DNA of 34,193 nt from Gnetum montanum (GCA_015680685.1 MNCI01008951.1:2333-36525), one strand, 5' to 3'; counted from the first letter of the stretch, positions 21,021 through 31,267 are shown. Numbers and translations are program-made. Notes: generated by a model from the sequence alone, not told the origin.

Positions 21021-22448
21021 GACAGTGAGAGGAGGAAACTGCCAAAACAACCTTTTGTTGTGCATGTCCCTGCTAGCTCACAAAGGGGACCAACCATTTC
21101 ATCGGTAGCCAGTGGGGTCTCGAGGCCACCCTTCATTATACGGGCACCTTCCTAGATACATCCTCAGTCACGCAGCGACAGTCAAGCCGCAGCCTCATCC
21201 GCGCCCACGCTTAAGGCGCCCTTCATTATCAGAGCACCAAAACCACAGGCTGCTCCTCTCATGCAGGGGCAGACCTCCAACCAAAAGCATCAACCGTCAC
21301 CTCCCAAGAGAAAGGGAAAAGACACATTAGTTAACGCAACGAAAGACCATTCTACGCTCGGCTTCCCTAAGCCTAGGCCCCTGGCCTCTGTGCCTTCACC
21401 TGTACCTCAGGAGCAGGATAAAGGTGCAGAAACGCAACTACCTTCTCTTGGCAAGAAAACGAGCGACCCTTTGACTGACACCGCTCCACCTCGAGAGATC
21501 CGTCTCTTGGGCCGAATGGAAGAGGACAAGGGGGAAAAACAACCTAGCCGAGAGAAGGACCTCCTCGACGCATTTACGAAAGTTAAACAGGCTCTCAAAC
21601 AAAAGAACACAACGCTGAGCCTTTACGACCTGCTTATGACGTCTCGAGAACACTGTGAGGCTATGGTTCGCATGCTGACATCCATACCGGTGGATGAAAG
21701 TTTGCCAGTGGAGGAGGAAGCGATACATGCTGTCATGTTTCCTTCTGAAGCTGAGCAACCTACGCCTACCTCACTGACCTTTCACGACGAGTCTATCAAA
21801 GACGATCCTGAGAAAGGTCAGGTCACAACTGAACCTATGTTCATCACCATCCGGGTCGGTCAATACTGGATCCGGAGAGTGCACGTAGACGATGGCGCAG
21901 CTACCAATGTCATTCCCTATTCCATTGTGGATAGGTTGGGTCTGGTCGACCAGATCACGCCCACGATGATGGCTTGCGTAAAATCGTTCAACGGGGCACG
22001 GGTTCAAGTTAAGGGGACGATGCGTATTGAGTTTGTGGCGGGGGATCAATTCCCAACAGAGGCCACTTTCTTAGTCATCGAGGAGATGCCAGGGTTCAAC
22101 CTGATCTTGGGGAGGTCGTGGTTAGCCCAGCTGAGGGCAGTCTCGTCACCGATACACCAAGAGATACATCTTCCCTATGCCGGAGGGGAGGTTGTGATAC
22201 GCGGCGACGAAATCACCCTTAGGACCGTCAATAACATTGAAGAAGAACGGGGTTCAGAGATAGAAATGACTGATGATCAAACCCGTCTCCAAACCCCTCA
22301 ACAAGCTGATAGCAATAATGATGGTCTAGCTTGGGCCGACCTGCCATTTTTGGATGGCGGCGTAGAGGAGTCAAACCACAAGTCTCCTCGCCCTTACGCA
22401 ATGCCCAATGTAAAGGCCATCAAGAGACAATTGTGTATCAATGGTTGA
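21021..22448 (+). pseudogene. Element E protease region
   Basis: Aspartic protease that would process the polyprotein. From 21261 the frame is open for 395 codons to the stop at 22446. The first half is a basic, Pro-rich linker. The protease domain spans about 21830-22240: VHVDDGAATNVIP carries the active-site loop as D-D-G-A rather than the usual D-S/T-G, and FNLILGRSWL is the second conserved block. Tat-type proteases often vary the residue after the catalytic Asp, so this may be a lineage trait rather than a lesion. The linkage to gag is hidden by the gap. The tail (MPNVKAIKRQL) may run into an intron with donor-like GTAAAG at 22409. Confidence 0.82.
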
Positions 22449-22678
22449 ACGATGATCCTTGTGTACATTATCATGTCTTAGCAAGTTATCATGGTTATTA
22501 TTTAGCAGTTTTATTTCATGCATTTTCACGTTACTTTCGTTTTCGGTTCTTATGCTTGTCATTGATCTCCACACTGTTATATTTTTCATACGCATGATAT
22601 TCACATTTCCTGATCACTTTAGCATAATTACATAAAATTCTGTACCAGTATCATTTACGCTTGCTGTATTACACAGTT
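22449..22678 (+). other. Spacer of element E after protease
   Basis: AT-rich, with no supported gene on either strand. Confidence 0.5.
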
Positions 22679-22880
22679 ATGGCCCGCAACGGCCTTAAAC
22701 TAGCCATGGCCCGCAACGGCCTTAAACTAGCCATGGCCCGCAACGGCCTTAAACTAGTTACCCAGAATTATGCATTATCATCATTTACGTTTTCTCTACA
22801 TTACGCATATGGCCCGCAATGACCTTAAACTAGTCTCTAGTTTTCGCAAAATCGTATGACGACCCGCGATGGCTTTAAAC
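22679..22880 (+). repeat. 27-bp minisatellite after protease in element E
   Basis: Three perfect or near-perfect tandem units begin at 22679, 22706 and 22733, each ATGGCCCGCAACGGCCTTAA followed by ACTAGCC. Two diverged copies follow at about 22809 and 22852. The unit resembles the repeats in the 3' region of E (29742-30165): CCGCAACGGCCTTAAACTAG against CCGCTACGACGCTAAACTGG. Confidence 0.88.
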
Positions 22881-23718
22881 TAGCAATTTCATTCTATTAT
22901 CATAACTTAGGCGAAATCCTTAATAATTACGTTCACGCTGTAAAAGCATAAAAGCCAAAAAAGACAAAATAATTGACATTTGAAACATCCACTAGGTCTT
23001 ATAACGTGTCTTTTCAGTCATTCCTAAAACAATATTTCACTTCACCATCAATAAAACTATGCGTAAACCACAATTACGCATTTCCTCTACTGCCGCTGTC
23101 ACCAGTATCTCTTAAATTCAGATCTAGCCTTAGTCAGAGACTCAACCCTCTGCTCCGACCTCTGCAGCCTTTTCCATAGGCTTTCATATATGCCCCTACT
23201 TTCCCATAAGGAGCGTGTCGAGCGTAGCGCACATTTACGCATCTCCTCATAAATGTGATGTGGCACGGTTGCTTCATCGGATGGTGGCTCCACTGTGTCC
23301 AAGTCAATGGGCTCCGTGGGATCCCATCGGAGGCAAGCTCCTAACAGAAACAACCATCAAATGTTGATGACACATTACCACTATGTAATATCACAAACTT
23401 ACTACAACCATAACGTACCAGCTCCGGGTTCGACGCGCTCTAAGCGCTCGATCATGTCACTGACAACACCTTCCATAAAGGCAAATTTGTCAGGGAAGTC
23501 TCTCCATGCTCTGCTCACGGCGACAGACGTGGATATATCCTCTTCTCCTATAGCGTAATCTAGTTAGAAACTTCATCTATTTACAGAATCCTACAAACGT
23601 GCTAACACACACATTACCTCTACCGGTGACAGTGGCAACTTCNCATGTCACAGCACCTTAGTATATCATTCCAAAACATCTAAACGAACATTGCGTAATA
23701 CAATTCCTTCACGCTTAC

Positions 23719-24759
23719 CAGGTGGAGGCTTACTTCGTTGAACTTTGACCACCATAGTTCGGCCTGCATCACGCCCAGGGGCCTCAGCTATACGGAGCCT
23801 TTTACGCTGAGCTGCAGGTTCTACAATTTCTTCTGCCAGGCGTTTCCCTCGCAAGGCATTGCTGGTGTAAGTAGGCATTATCCTGCCTACGCTGTCGAGG
23901 CCTCGCACTTGGGGCACCGCCAACCCCTTGGTCGTTATAGACAAAGACTCCCCGATCCCTTCCGGTGGATCCTGCCCACGGGTAGTGCTAAGGATATGGG
24001 TAATCCAAGGTCTGGAAAGCTGGCCTCGGTCTTGCTGTACCCAGACTCCATTCTTTTGGACGACCAGAAACTCAGCAAAACGCCGAAGGCAAGCTATGAA
24101 GAAGGCATAATGCACATTAAAATGAGACTCAAGCTTCTTGCGAAGCTTGATCATCTCATTGCGCAGCCCCTTAGCAAAATAACTTGCCCAATTGAACTGG
24201 GTCCCCTCTTCCAGAACCTCCCGCATAATACGGGTCTGTTCTACAGAAAAGAAATTCCCTTGCAAGAGAGTTTTGGGGAAAGTCTGGGCCCGGAAAAGGG
24301 GATAAAGTGTCTTGGCAATGCCCATCTAGAATCTTTCGCAAGGAAACCCTTTAGTCTCCTTCGGGACCCTTACCCACTCCTTCATCCACTCCTGGAAGTC
24401 GAGGCTCCTCTTCGCCTTCTCACTTATGGGAAGGCCGTCCGAGGGGACACCAAATAGGTCCATGAAGAGCTGAGCGTCAATGTTAAAGCTTACGCGTACG
24501 TTATGTACGCGCGTACAAAAACACTCTGCCTTTTCGTTGAAGGAGTTGACCAGGGTTAGCATTTCACTGGCGGGGACATCAGGAGTTGCAGCTAAAAACA
24601 GATGCATTAGCCCTGCTGCTCGGATCTTGGTGGTCACTACGACTGGGGCCGCCGAGTGGCCGAGCCAGCGTTGCACATCCTTGATGTCGCTGTAGCGGAA
24701 GAGGATGGTGTTCGCCTCGTGGCCAGAAATCGTAAGGGTAATCTCCCGGGATTCCCTAA
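23719..24759 (-). other. Large third exon of the antisense gene (unknown protein)
   Basis: About 346 codons with one TAG (24326-24328) between two long open halves. It includes DIKDVQRWLGHSAAP, FNIDAQLFMDLFGVPSDG, FQEWMKEWVRVP and FFIACLRRFAEFLVVQ, then a basic tail (GKRLAEEIVEPAAQRKRLR) that may be a nuclear targeting signal. The FGVP-DG block resembles the L-GLP-DG segment in plant mobile-domain and related plant transposon proteins. That is a suggestion only. Confidence 0.55.
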
Positions 24760-25249
24760 CTGAACAGCATAAAACACAAGTCAAACCAAAACACTATTAC
24801 GCAATGTCCACAATTTACAACTATATCATGCAATAATCCACTATATAACAGCCTCACCAAGTCCAAATGGCAAAGGAAATGGCGGAAGGTTCCTCTGCAC
24901 GTCCTCAACGGTAAGGGGTGGATCTAAGGTCCAGTCATCGTGCAGCCACCCGAGTCTCTGGCAATTTTCAAAAGCCCCAGCGTAGCGGGTGGGGTACTCA
25001 CGCATGTCAAAGCCAATCTGCCCGATAACACCAGCGCGCATGTTGCTAGTTGAGGTGAATGCCATTATTGCCGTTTCAGCCCATGACAACGCATCTCCAT
25101 TTCCGACTAACCTGTTGTCATGGATAAAAAACCTGTACCATACAATGTAGGCTTATCTTACATTTTTCACCTAGGCTTCTCTTACATTTTACATCGATAA
25201 CAGACATATAACGACAACAAAAAATAGACAGTTAATAAAATTTGCTTAC

Positions 25250-25699
25250 CCGCCTGCGTAGTACACCGTGCCTTGTGGGTTCTGGAAATAGGTCGAGACA
25301 TGGCGAGCCACGAACAACGTGTTATATGCATGATAACAACTGAACTGATCCATTTCCCAGATCCAGTTTAAGCTCCTCAAGCCCCGGGTGCTAAGTTCTC
25401 GGTCCTCGGGACAACCCGTATCGATGGCCCTGTCTTTCAAAAAGGCCAGAATCCCTTGTGTAGAACCCGCCAGCAGGTGCTCTAAAAGGGCACTGGCGAT
25501 GTCTCCGGACAAATCAGACCACACAATGACGTTGTAGTTGCGCAGCAAGAACTGCAGAAACTCCAGCGCACCCCGTCAAAACCATATGGCCTTCCCTTGC
25601 AACCGCGTGTGCGGGGGAGGGACATTGGGGATGATTGGGTTTATACAACACAAAACCCCGACAATATCCAAAACAATCAGAATAGGCTTTAGCATAACG
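25250..25699 (-). other. HAD superfamily FCP1/NIF-like phosphatase domain, exon of the antisense gene
   Basis: KPILIVLDIVGVLC fits HAD motif I (D-x-D-G-T/V-L), with Val where the second Asp or the plant Asn is expected. RGALEFLQFLLRNYNVIVWS fits the R-G/P-G-x-x-EFL ... VWS segment with the motif II Ser. ILAFLKDRAIDTG matches the block where the family has a W/K-D-R-TG segment. LRSLNWIWE and YNTLFVARHVSTYFQNPQGT match the later (K-D-L..W and NTLLxDDS...NP) blocks, with the usual Asp-Asp replaced by Ala-Arg. The fold is thus recognisable but catalytic residues are lost. The call is from motif memory, not a profile search. Confidence 0.62.
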
Positions 25700-26221
25700 C
25701 TGTACAGAAAACCCAATACATACATTAACCTCTACATTTACATTTGCATGACTAATACAAAAAACTTGCTACACCTAGTTATCCAGGTCGAAATCGCCCA
25801 AACCCTTGCAATAACGCAAGGTTCGTCCCTGACAACGGCGGTAGACGCAACCCCATCAAACCCTCGCATTAACCCGAGGTCCACAATTTGATATCTACAT
25901 TCACGCAAAAGATACCATGAAAAGTAGACATTAAAAAAAACATAAACATGTAAGGAATGACCTACCGGTTCAAAGGCGTAGGGTCATGAACATCGACCAG
26001 TGCCTACGAAACGTGCTCCAGATTTTCTTGCACCTCATCGATTTTGGCCAGTTTCGCATTCTTCCTTTTGATTTTTGGTGCCATTGCAATAGCTTCAGAA
26101 TTTTTCACAATCTTCGCAAAATATCACGCTCTAATCCTCTGCTCTTCCTTCTCTCGCTCAAAAACAATTACGAATTCGAATTCACAGCAGCCAACAGCCT
26201 GTCCTCATCAAAAACTACTTA

Positions 26222-26228
26222 CTTATAT
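26222..26228 (-). promoter_or_regulatory. Possible TATA box of the antisense gene
   Basis: On the minus strand, CATATAAGTAAG lies about 140 bases upstream of ATG 26084, with a purine-rich stretch in between like a plant 5' UTR. It has no independent support. Confidence 0.3.
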
Positions 26229-26483
26229 GCGAGGATCACCAACTTGATATCCGATTTCAGCGGGACTTTCCTAAAATGAAACCCGAAAATCAAGATATTA
26301 ATGCGGCTGATATCGCACGCGCCACTATTCGAAATGACGTTAAACTACCACATCCTATCGCCTCGTAATCGGGTTGCATTAATTACAACTTGTTTACAAT
26401 TTTCGAAGTTCAGTTAGCCTTCCACGTTCGACGACGTCATGTCACCTTTCTCCTAATCATTTACGCACTTGGCGGTTTTGCAG

Positions 26484-28019
26484 GGCAGACGGAAAATGGA
26501 CGCAACATTTTCAACACCCTTAACTTTGACGGGCCCATACGGGAAGGTAATTAGGCAATTTGACTCCATGCTAGTAGACGTTAACCCCCCTTTAGAAGAC
26601 GTAACCATAGTTGCGTCGGAGACGTCCCCAGAATGGCCAAAACAGTCGACGCGCACGCTAGACCTAGAGGCTGGGGACATAACCGAAGACCCCCTCAGTG
26701 AGGTTTCTATCGTTACGCGTAAGGGTGAAGCTAAAACGCTTAAAGTCAGTTCTTTATTAGACCAAAAAACGCACGATGCTATAAAACAGGTCTTGCAAGA
26801 CAACATTACTATCTTTGCATGGTCATACGAGGATATGCCTGGACTAGATCCCAGGTTAATCCAGCATAACATCATCTTAGACCCGCAGATCAAAGCAGTT
26901 AGGCAAAAGACACGCAAAATCAAGCCAGATATCGCGCTAGTCGTGCGTGATGAAATCACCAAACTGTATCAGGCTGGTTTCATCCGTGCGGTCGATTACT
27001 CGGATTAGGTGTCTAACATTATAGTCGTCCCAAAGAAGACCGGAAGCATATGCATCTGCATAGACTTCCGGGATTTATATAAGGCCACAATCAAGGATAA
27101 CTTCCCACTACCGAGTATCGACCAGGTAGTCGATACAATAGCTGGTCATGCGCTTCTATCCTTTATGGATGGTTTTTCAGGCTATAATCAGATTCACATC
27201 AACACAGAACATCAATTGACGACAACGTTCATGATGCCCTGGGGCACTTTCTGTTATACTATGATGTCTTTTGGTCTAAAGAACGCCAACGTATTAGCGA
27301 GCCATGACTTACATCTTTAGCGATTATCTCCTAGAAAGACTGAACGATTACGTAGACGATATTGCTGTTAAGTCTTTAAAGTCTGAGGATCATTCAGGTG
27401 ACCTGGAGTTAGTCCTTAAAAGATGCTCCAAATACGAGCTCCGGCTTAACCCAAATAAATGCGTATTCGGAGTCAAAACCGGACGCATGCTGGGGTCTGT
27501 GGTGTCGGAAACTGGCATACGAGTTGACCTTGATAAGGTCAAAGCCATTGTCGAATTAACGCCTCCTACAGACCTCAAGCAATTACGTGGGTTACAGGGA
27601 CGCTTACAGTTTATATGCCGATTCATCTCGAGGTTAACCGACAAGCTACACCCTATGCAACACTTGCTGAAAAAGGGGGTTAATTTCGAATGGACCGATG
27701 ATTGCCAACGTGCGTTTGACAGCTTAAAACAAGAACTGCAACATTTACCGATGGTGTTCCCACCACAAAGGGACTTACCATTTTACATTTACCTCGCAAC
27801 TTCGTACGTAGCGTTAGCAACATTACTTTGTCAAAGGAGGGATGATGGGTCGGAAGTGCCCATCTACTACTTGAGTCATGCTCTATGTGCGTACGAAACG
27901 AGGTACAACGACGTCGAGCGTAATTTCCTAGCATTAGTTTTTACGCTTAAAAAATGTAGGCATTATCTTTTCCATAGCAAGGTCAACATCATTTGTAAAA
28001 ATAACATTCTTANTCAACT
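26484..28019 (+). pseudogene. Element E reverse transcriptase and first RNase H, degenerate
   Basis: Copies element RNA into DNA and degrades the RNA strand. The frame opens at the acceptor (GRRKMDATF). RT spans about 26800-27500: a VVPKK block, CIDFRDL, PLPSIDQVVD, FMDGFSGYNQI with the first catalytic Asp, PWGTFCYTMMSFGLKNA and the intact YVDD at 27349-27360. The thumb (GIRVDLDKVKAI, TDLKQLRGLQGRL) and first RNase H (FEWTDDCQRAFDSLK, YIYLATS, YETRYNDVERNFLALVF, HYLFHSKV) follow. YIYLATS lacks the usual catalytic Asp, as is common in Tat elements. Lesions: TAG 27006-27008, where the family has Trp, a frameshift near 27285 just before a TAG at 27318-type context, and an N at 28012. The connection region after RNase H is missing. 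Confidence 0.9.
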
Positions 28020-28640
28020 GCTAGAGGTGGCAGTGCTGCCACTGTTATTACGCTATCACCTGAGGATGTGCGTCTACACGCTTATCGCTTGACTTTCCCC
28101 TGTACAAACAATGTGGCAGAGTACGAGGGGCTCCTTAGGGGATTAATAACTGCCAGTGGACTTGATGTTCGACACCTGGCGATTAGGGGTGATTCGATGC
28201 TTGTCGTAAATCAGATCACAGGGGCCTACGCCTGTAAGGCTGTACATTTGCAGTCCTACTGCGATAAGGCTACGACCATCGATGTCCAGCATGTGCCACG
28301 CACGGACAACACACTGGCCAACGCACTGGCTACACTAGCTCTGAACGTGCCTTCACATCTTTTTGACACCTGTCCTACATTAATAACAGAATGCACAGAT
28401 CCTATCATTCAGATGGCGCAAATCTCTTCTCTTCTCGAGGAAAGCACACCTGAATGGTACAACGACATTAAAACTTACCTTTTACAGGGTGAACTACCAT
28501 CTGAAATCCACGCGCGCAGAAAGATGCGATCCGCAAGCGGGCTAGGCAATACGTCATCATCGGAGACAGCACTCTTTGTAGACGCTCCTTTGATGGCGTG
28601 CTACTTACTTGCGTTGACAAAACCCAAGCACAGCACATAG
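28020..28640 (+). pseudogene. Element E second, archaeal-type RNase H (aRNH), 5' part deleted
   Basis: GGSAATVITLSPEDVRLH, TNNVAEYEGLLRGL, AIRGDSMLVVNQITGAY and HVPRTDNTLANALATLA are the blocks of the plant Tat-type second RNase H. The frame starts abruptly after the N at 28012, without the Asp-bearing first strand or the linker that normally joins it to RNase H 1, so several hundred bases were probably lost or mis-assembled. A frame change near 28515 leads on into integrase. This duplicated RNase H is the best single lineage marker for Tat/Ogre. Confidence 0.85.
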
Positions 28641-29701
28641 TCGGCGAAGTTCACGAGGGACTGTGCGGCGGCCATGTAGCACCACGGGCTATGGCCCTAA
28701 AAATCCGTCGTTTGGGATACTACTGGCCGTGCATGGAAAAGGATTGCCTGACAAAGGTTAAAACTTGTGACACGTGTCAGCGTCACGCGAATCTCATACA
28801 CGTGTCACCTACGGAATTACATACAACGCAGATAAAATGGCCATTTCAATGATGGGGACTAGACATTATAGGCCCCATCACACCGAAACCTTCCGCAGGT
28901 CATAGCTTCATTAATACCGCTACTGAGTATTTCACAAAGTGGGTAGAGGCCGTTCCCTTGCGAAAGATCACATCTCAGCAGATTTACCATTTTATACTGG
29001 ACAATATAGTAACCAGATTTGGTCTCCCGATGACTATCGTGACCGACAATGGGCCACAGTTTAGTAGCACGGAAACCAAATCCTTCTGTGATAACCTGGG
29101 TATTCGACAATCTTTTTTCTCCTCCTATTACCCGCAAGCGAATGGTCAAGCTGAAGTAATGAACAAAGTGATCATGATCATCAATCTGCTCAAGAAAATG
29201 CTCGACGACAACAAAAGGCGGTGGCACGAACAGATCCTCTATGTGCTATGGGCGTATTGTACTACCTGTTGGACGGCCACGGGTAATACGCCCTATAGTC
29301 TAGTTTACGGGTCTGAAGTAGTACTACCTCTCGAGTTGCAAATTCCTTCTCTAAGAATGGTCCTCTCCACGGTTATAAATAAGGCTCAACACACCGAGTC
29401 TCGGATCGCAGATCTGGATTCAGTAGAAGAGAAGCGGATACAAGCTCTTGACACAATTGAAAGATATCAAGACAAATAGAGACAGAAACATCGACACAAC
29501 CTTCAACAGCGCCTGATCAAGAAAGGAGATCTAGTTCTCAGTGCTGTGCGTGAACCAGTAGGCAAGTTCTCTGCAAACTGGGAAGGCCCTTTCTTGGTGG
29601 TTGACGCGTACAACAATGGAGCATTCAAGTTAGCAGACATCAATGGCAATGAATTACCAAACCCTGTAAATCATGTGTATTTGAAGCGGTATTACATTTA
29701 G
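28516..29701 (+). pseudogene. Element E integrase, degenerate
   Basis: Inserts element DNA into the genome. The zinc-binding domain reads VHEGLCGGH ... CDTCQRH (about 28645-28785). The catalytic core carries WGLDIIGPI, VTDNGPQF and YPQANGQAEVMNK, giving the D-D-E triad intact. The C-terminal domain (GDLVLSAVREPVGKFSANW, GAFKLADINGNELP, HVYLKRYY) ends at the stop 29699-29701. In-frame stops: TGA 28850-28852 just before the core, and TAG 29477-29479. Without these the domain would be of ordinary length. Confidence 0.9.
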
Positions 29702-29734
29702 CAGCATCTACGGTGTCAACAGCAGGTATGGCAA

Positions 29735-30165
29735 TATCCGTCCGCTACGACGCTAAACTGGCAACCACCGTCCTCTACAACATAAAACTGGCATTCCTTG
29801 TACGTGTCCGCCACGATGCTAAACTGGCAAGTTGCAACTGTCCACTACGACGTAAAACTGGCAATGTTGTACAAGTCCGCCAAGATGAAAAATTGGCATC
29901 TTTTGCATGCGTCTGCCACAATGCTAATCTAGCACAGGTAAGTAGCCGTCTGCTGAGACGTAAAACTAGCATAGATCTGTCCCTGGGTCATGACACGAAA
30001 CTGACATCCACAGCATGGTCTACTGAGACCATAAATCAGACACGCCACCATCCGCTACGACGTAAAACTGGCATTTCTTTGTCTACCCAGACTTTAAACT
30101 GGGACCATGGTCTGCTGAGACTTGAAACCAGCAATGACAGTCTACCAGGACTTAAAACTGGGACT
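29735..30165 (+). repeat. Degenerate tandem repeat in the 3' region of element E
   Basis: About 13 units spaced roughly 30-40 bp, each with a core like CCGCTACGACGTAAAACTGG. Clear units start near 29742, 29807, 29840, 30051 and 30143, with weaker ones between. The unit resembles the 27-bp repeat at 22679. Hypervariable minisatellites between integrase and 3' LTR are known in Tat/Ogre elements and can seed satellites. The 314-codon open frame through it (29713-30657) is likely a by-product. Confidence 0.78.
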
Positions 30166-31267
30166 TACAGACTACTGCCATATAAATCAAGTGAACGTGA
30201 TCATCTCTGTACAGCTGCACGACAAACGAGGTGGGATACTGGGACAGTCCAGGCATTGCCACCCCACCGGCATCCTACTGATTCCTCGGATAAGCTAAGA
30301 GGCATCTTACTGATCCCTCGGAGATGCCGCTGCTGCGCCCACTGCAATGGTGGCACCTCTGAGAGTTTAGTCTCACCAGTCGGAGCCCCGACGACATCTT
30401 CGATGATAGCGACCTCGGCGACCTCCGCCGATCATCGCTATCAGACGCCGGCTTCGCAAATTCATCTAGCTGGTTCCCGGTACGACCAGTTAGCTGCACT
30501 GTGTCTGATGCCTTTTGGGGAAGATATGCTGGGCCAATCGTCAGGATTGGTAGCTCTACCCTCATGCTTCAGCTCCTTTTTCACGGCCCAATCGCTCTGT
30601 CTCGCATCAAATGGCGCTCGTTTCGACAACCTCGCCTCTGATTCGCATGAGCAATGATGTCCTCTATTTTTCTTCTGTGGTTGCAGGTTACTTGTTTCGA
30701 GGATGTCATTCAAAGATGCATTCACCTAAGTGGTGAAGAACAACGTCATCTTGAGATGGCTACTCAGGTTTGCCCGACCACCTAGATCTACATGCCTATA
30801 CCTCTCATAATCCCACCCTTAGCTCTTATCTCGTTTCACCCCTACCACCCGCTTCCCGCACGCAAAAGCTACATACACAAGCATCCCTTTTCTGCACTCG
30901 CACTAGCAGAGATATCGCAGAAGTGATGCGCCGTGCTCCTTTTCCAAGCATTCCTGCTATAATTGGTGTCAGAGAAATCTCAAGCTGATGCGTTACGCTA
31001 GTCTGAAAGCATTCCTGTCAACATAAATGTGCGTACGTTTTTGTGCGCTCAGTAAGCGTATTCCATACTCCTACCATCCTGACTCATTTTACGTCTTCTC
31101 TGACCCTGTTTCCTACTGTGTCATTCTATCTCCCATTCCCTCCAGCTTTTCTCTTCCATGTTGATAGGGTAATCCTTGAGTAGCCATGGATGGACGTTGC
31201 TCTTGCTTTTACCAATCCGGTGTTTCGTATTCTTTGTCGACGTCTTTCGGGCAAGCCCTCCAACCGT
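30166..31267 (+). other. Element E 3' untranslated region
   Basis: No convincing gene. It is GC-balanced and has scattered short frames. An intron-like TTGCAG/GTTACTTG occurs near 30684. Confidence 0.55.

Larger units (their letters stand above)
23099..26084 (-). pseudogene. Spliced antisense gene inside element E: HAD (FCP1-like) domain plus retroelement-style C-terminal part
   Basis: Minus-strand exons read 25699-25250, 25111-24858, 24759-23719, 23638-23618, 23547-23419 and 23340-23099 (stop TGA). The five introns are 138, 98, 80, 70 and 78 bp, all GT-AG, and every junction keeps frame, which is very unlikely by chance. The 21-bp exon is the weakest call (an N lies in its acceptor). A further first exon may start at ATG 26084 (MAPKIKRKNAK) and end at GTAGGT near 25966; I could not settle its phase. 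Otherwise ATG 25695 would serve. In-frame stops: TAG 24326-24328 and TGA 25576-25578, plus a TAG in the possible first exon. The product would be about 700 residues. The function is unknown; the first domain suggests a phosphatase ancestry. Alternatives are two fused genes or an element-specific antisense ORF. Confidence 0.78.
22409..26483 (+). other. Candidate sense-strand intron between protease and pol of element E
   Basis: GGTTTTGCAG/GG at 26474-26485 is a good acceptor just before the pol frame begins (GRRKMDA). A donor-like AAT/GTAAAG lies at 22409 near the end of protease, and joining them would be in phase. Ogre elements are known to have an intron between protease and RT. The donor is weak, so the call is tentative. 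The antisense gene lies wholly within it. Confidence 0.35.

Noticed and set aside
20442-21155. Long frames on both strands across the gap
   Set aside because: They are open only because N bases are read as unknown residues.
22679-22880. CRISPR-like array
   Set aside because: The units are directly adjacent with no unique spacers and lie inside a plant retrotransposon: a minisatellite.
23738-24457. 239-codon + strand frame opposite the antisense gene
   Set aside because: The minus strand here has a longer frame with in-phase splice sites and protein-like composition; the + frame lacks any recognisable block.
26453-26962. 169-codon minus-strand frame opposite the start of pol
   Set aside because: It is the shadow of the well-supported RT frame on the + strand.
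29713-30657. 314-codon open frame on the + strand after integrase
   Set aside because: It runs through the degenerate tandem repeats (recurring DAKLA and LRRKTG peptides) and then random-looking sequence. Openness follows from repeat composition; no domain is recognisable.
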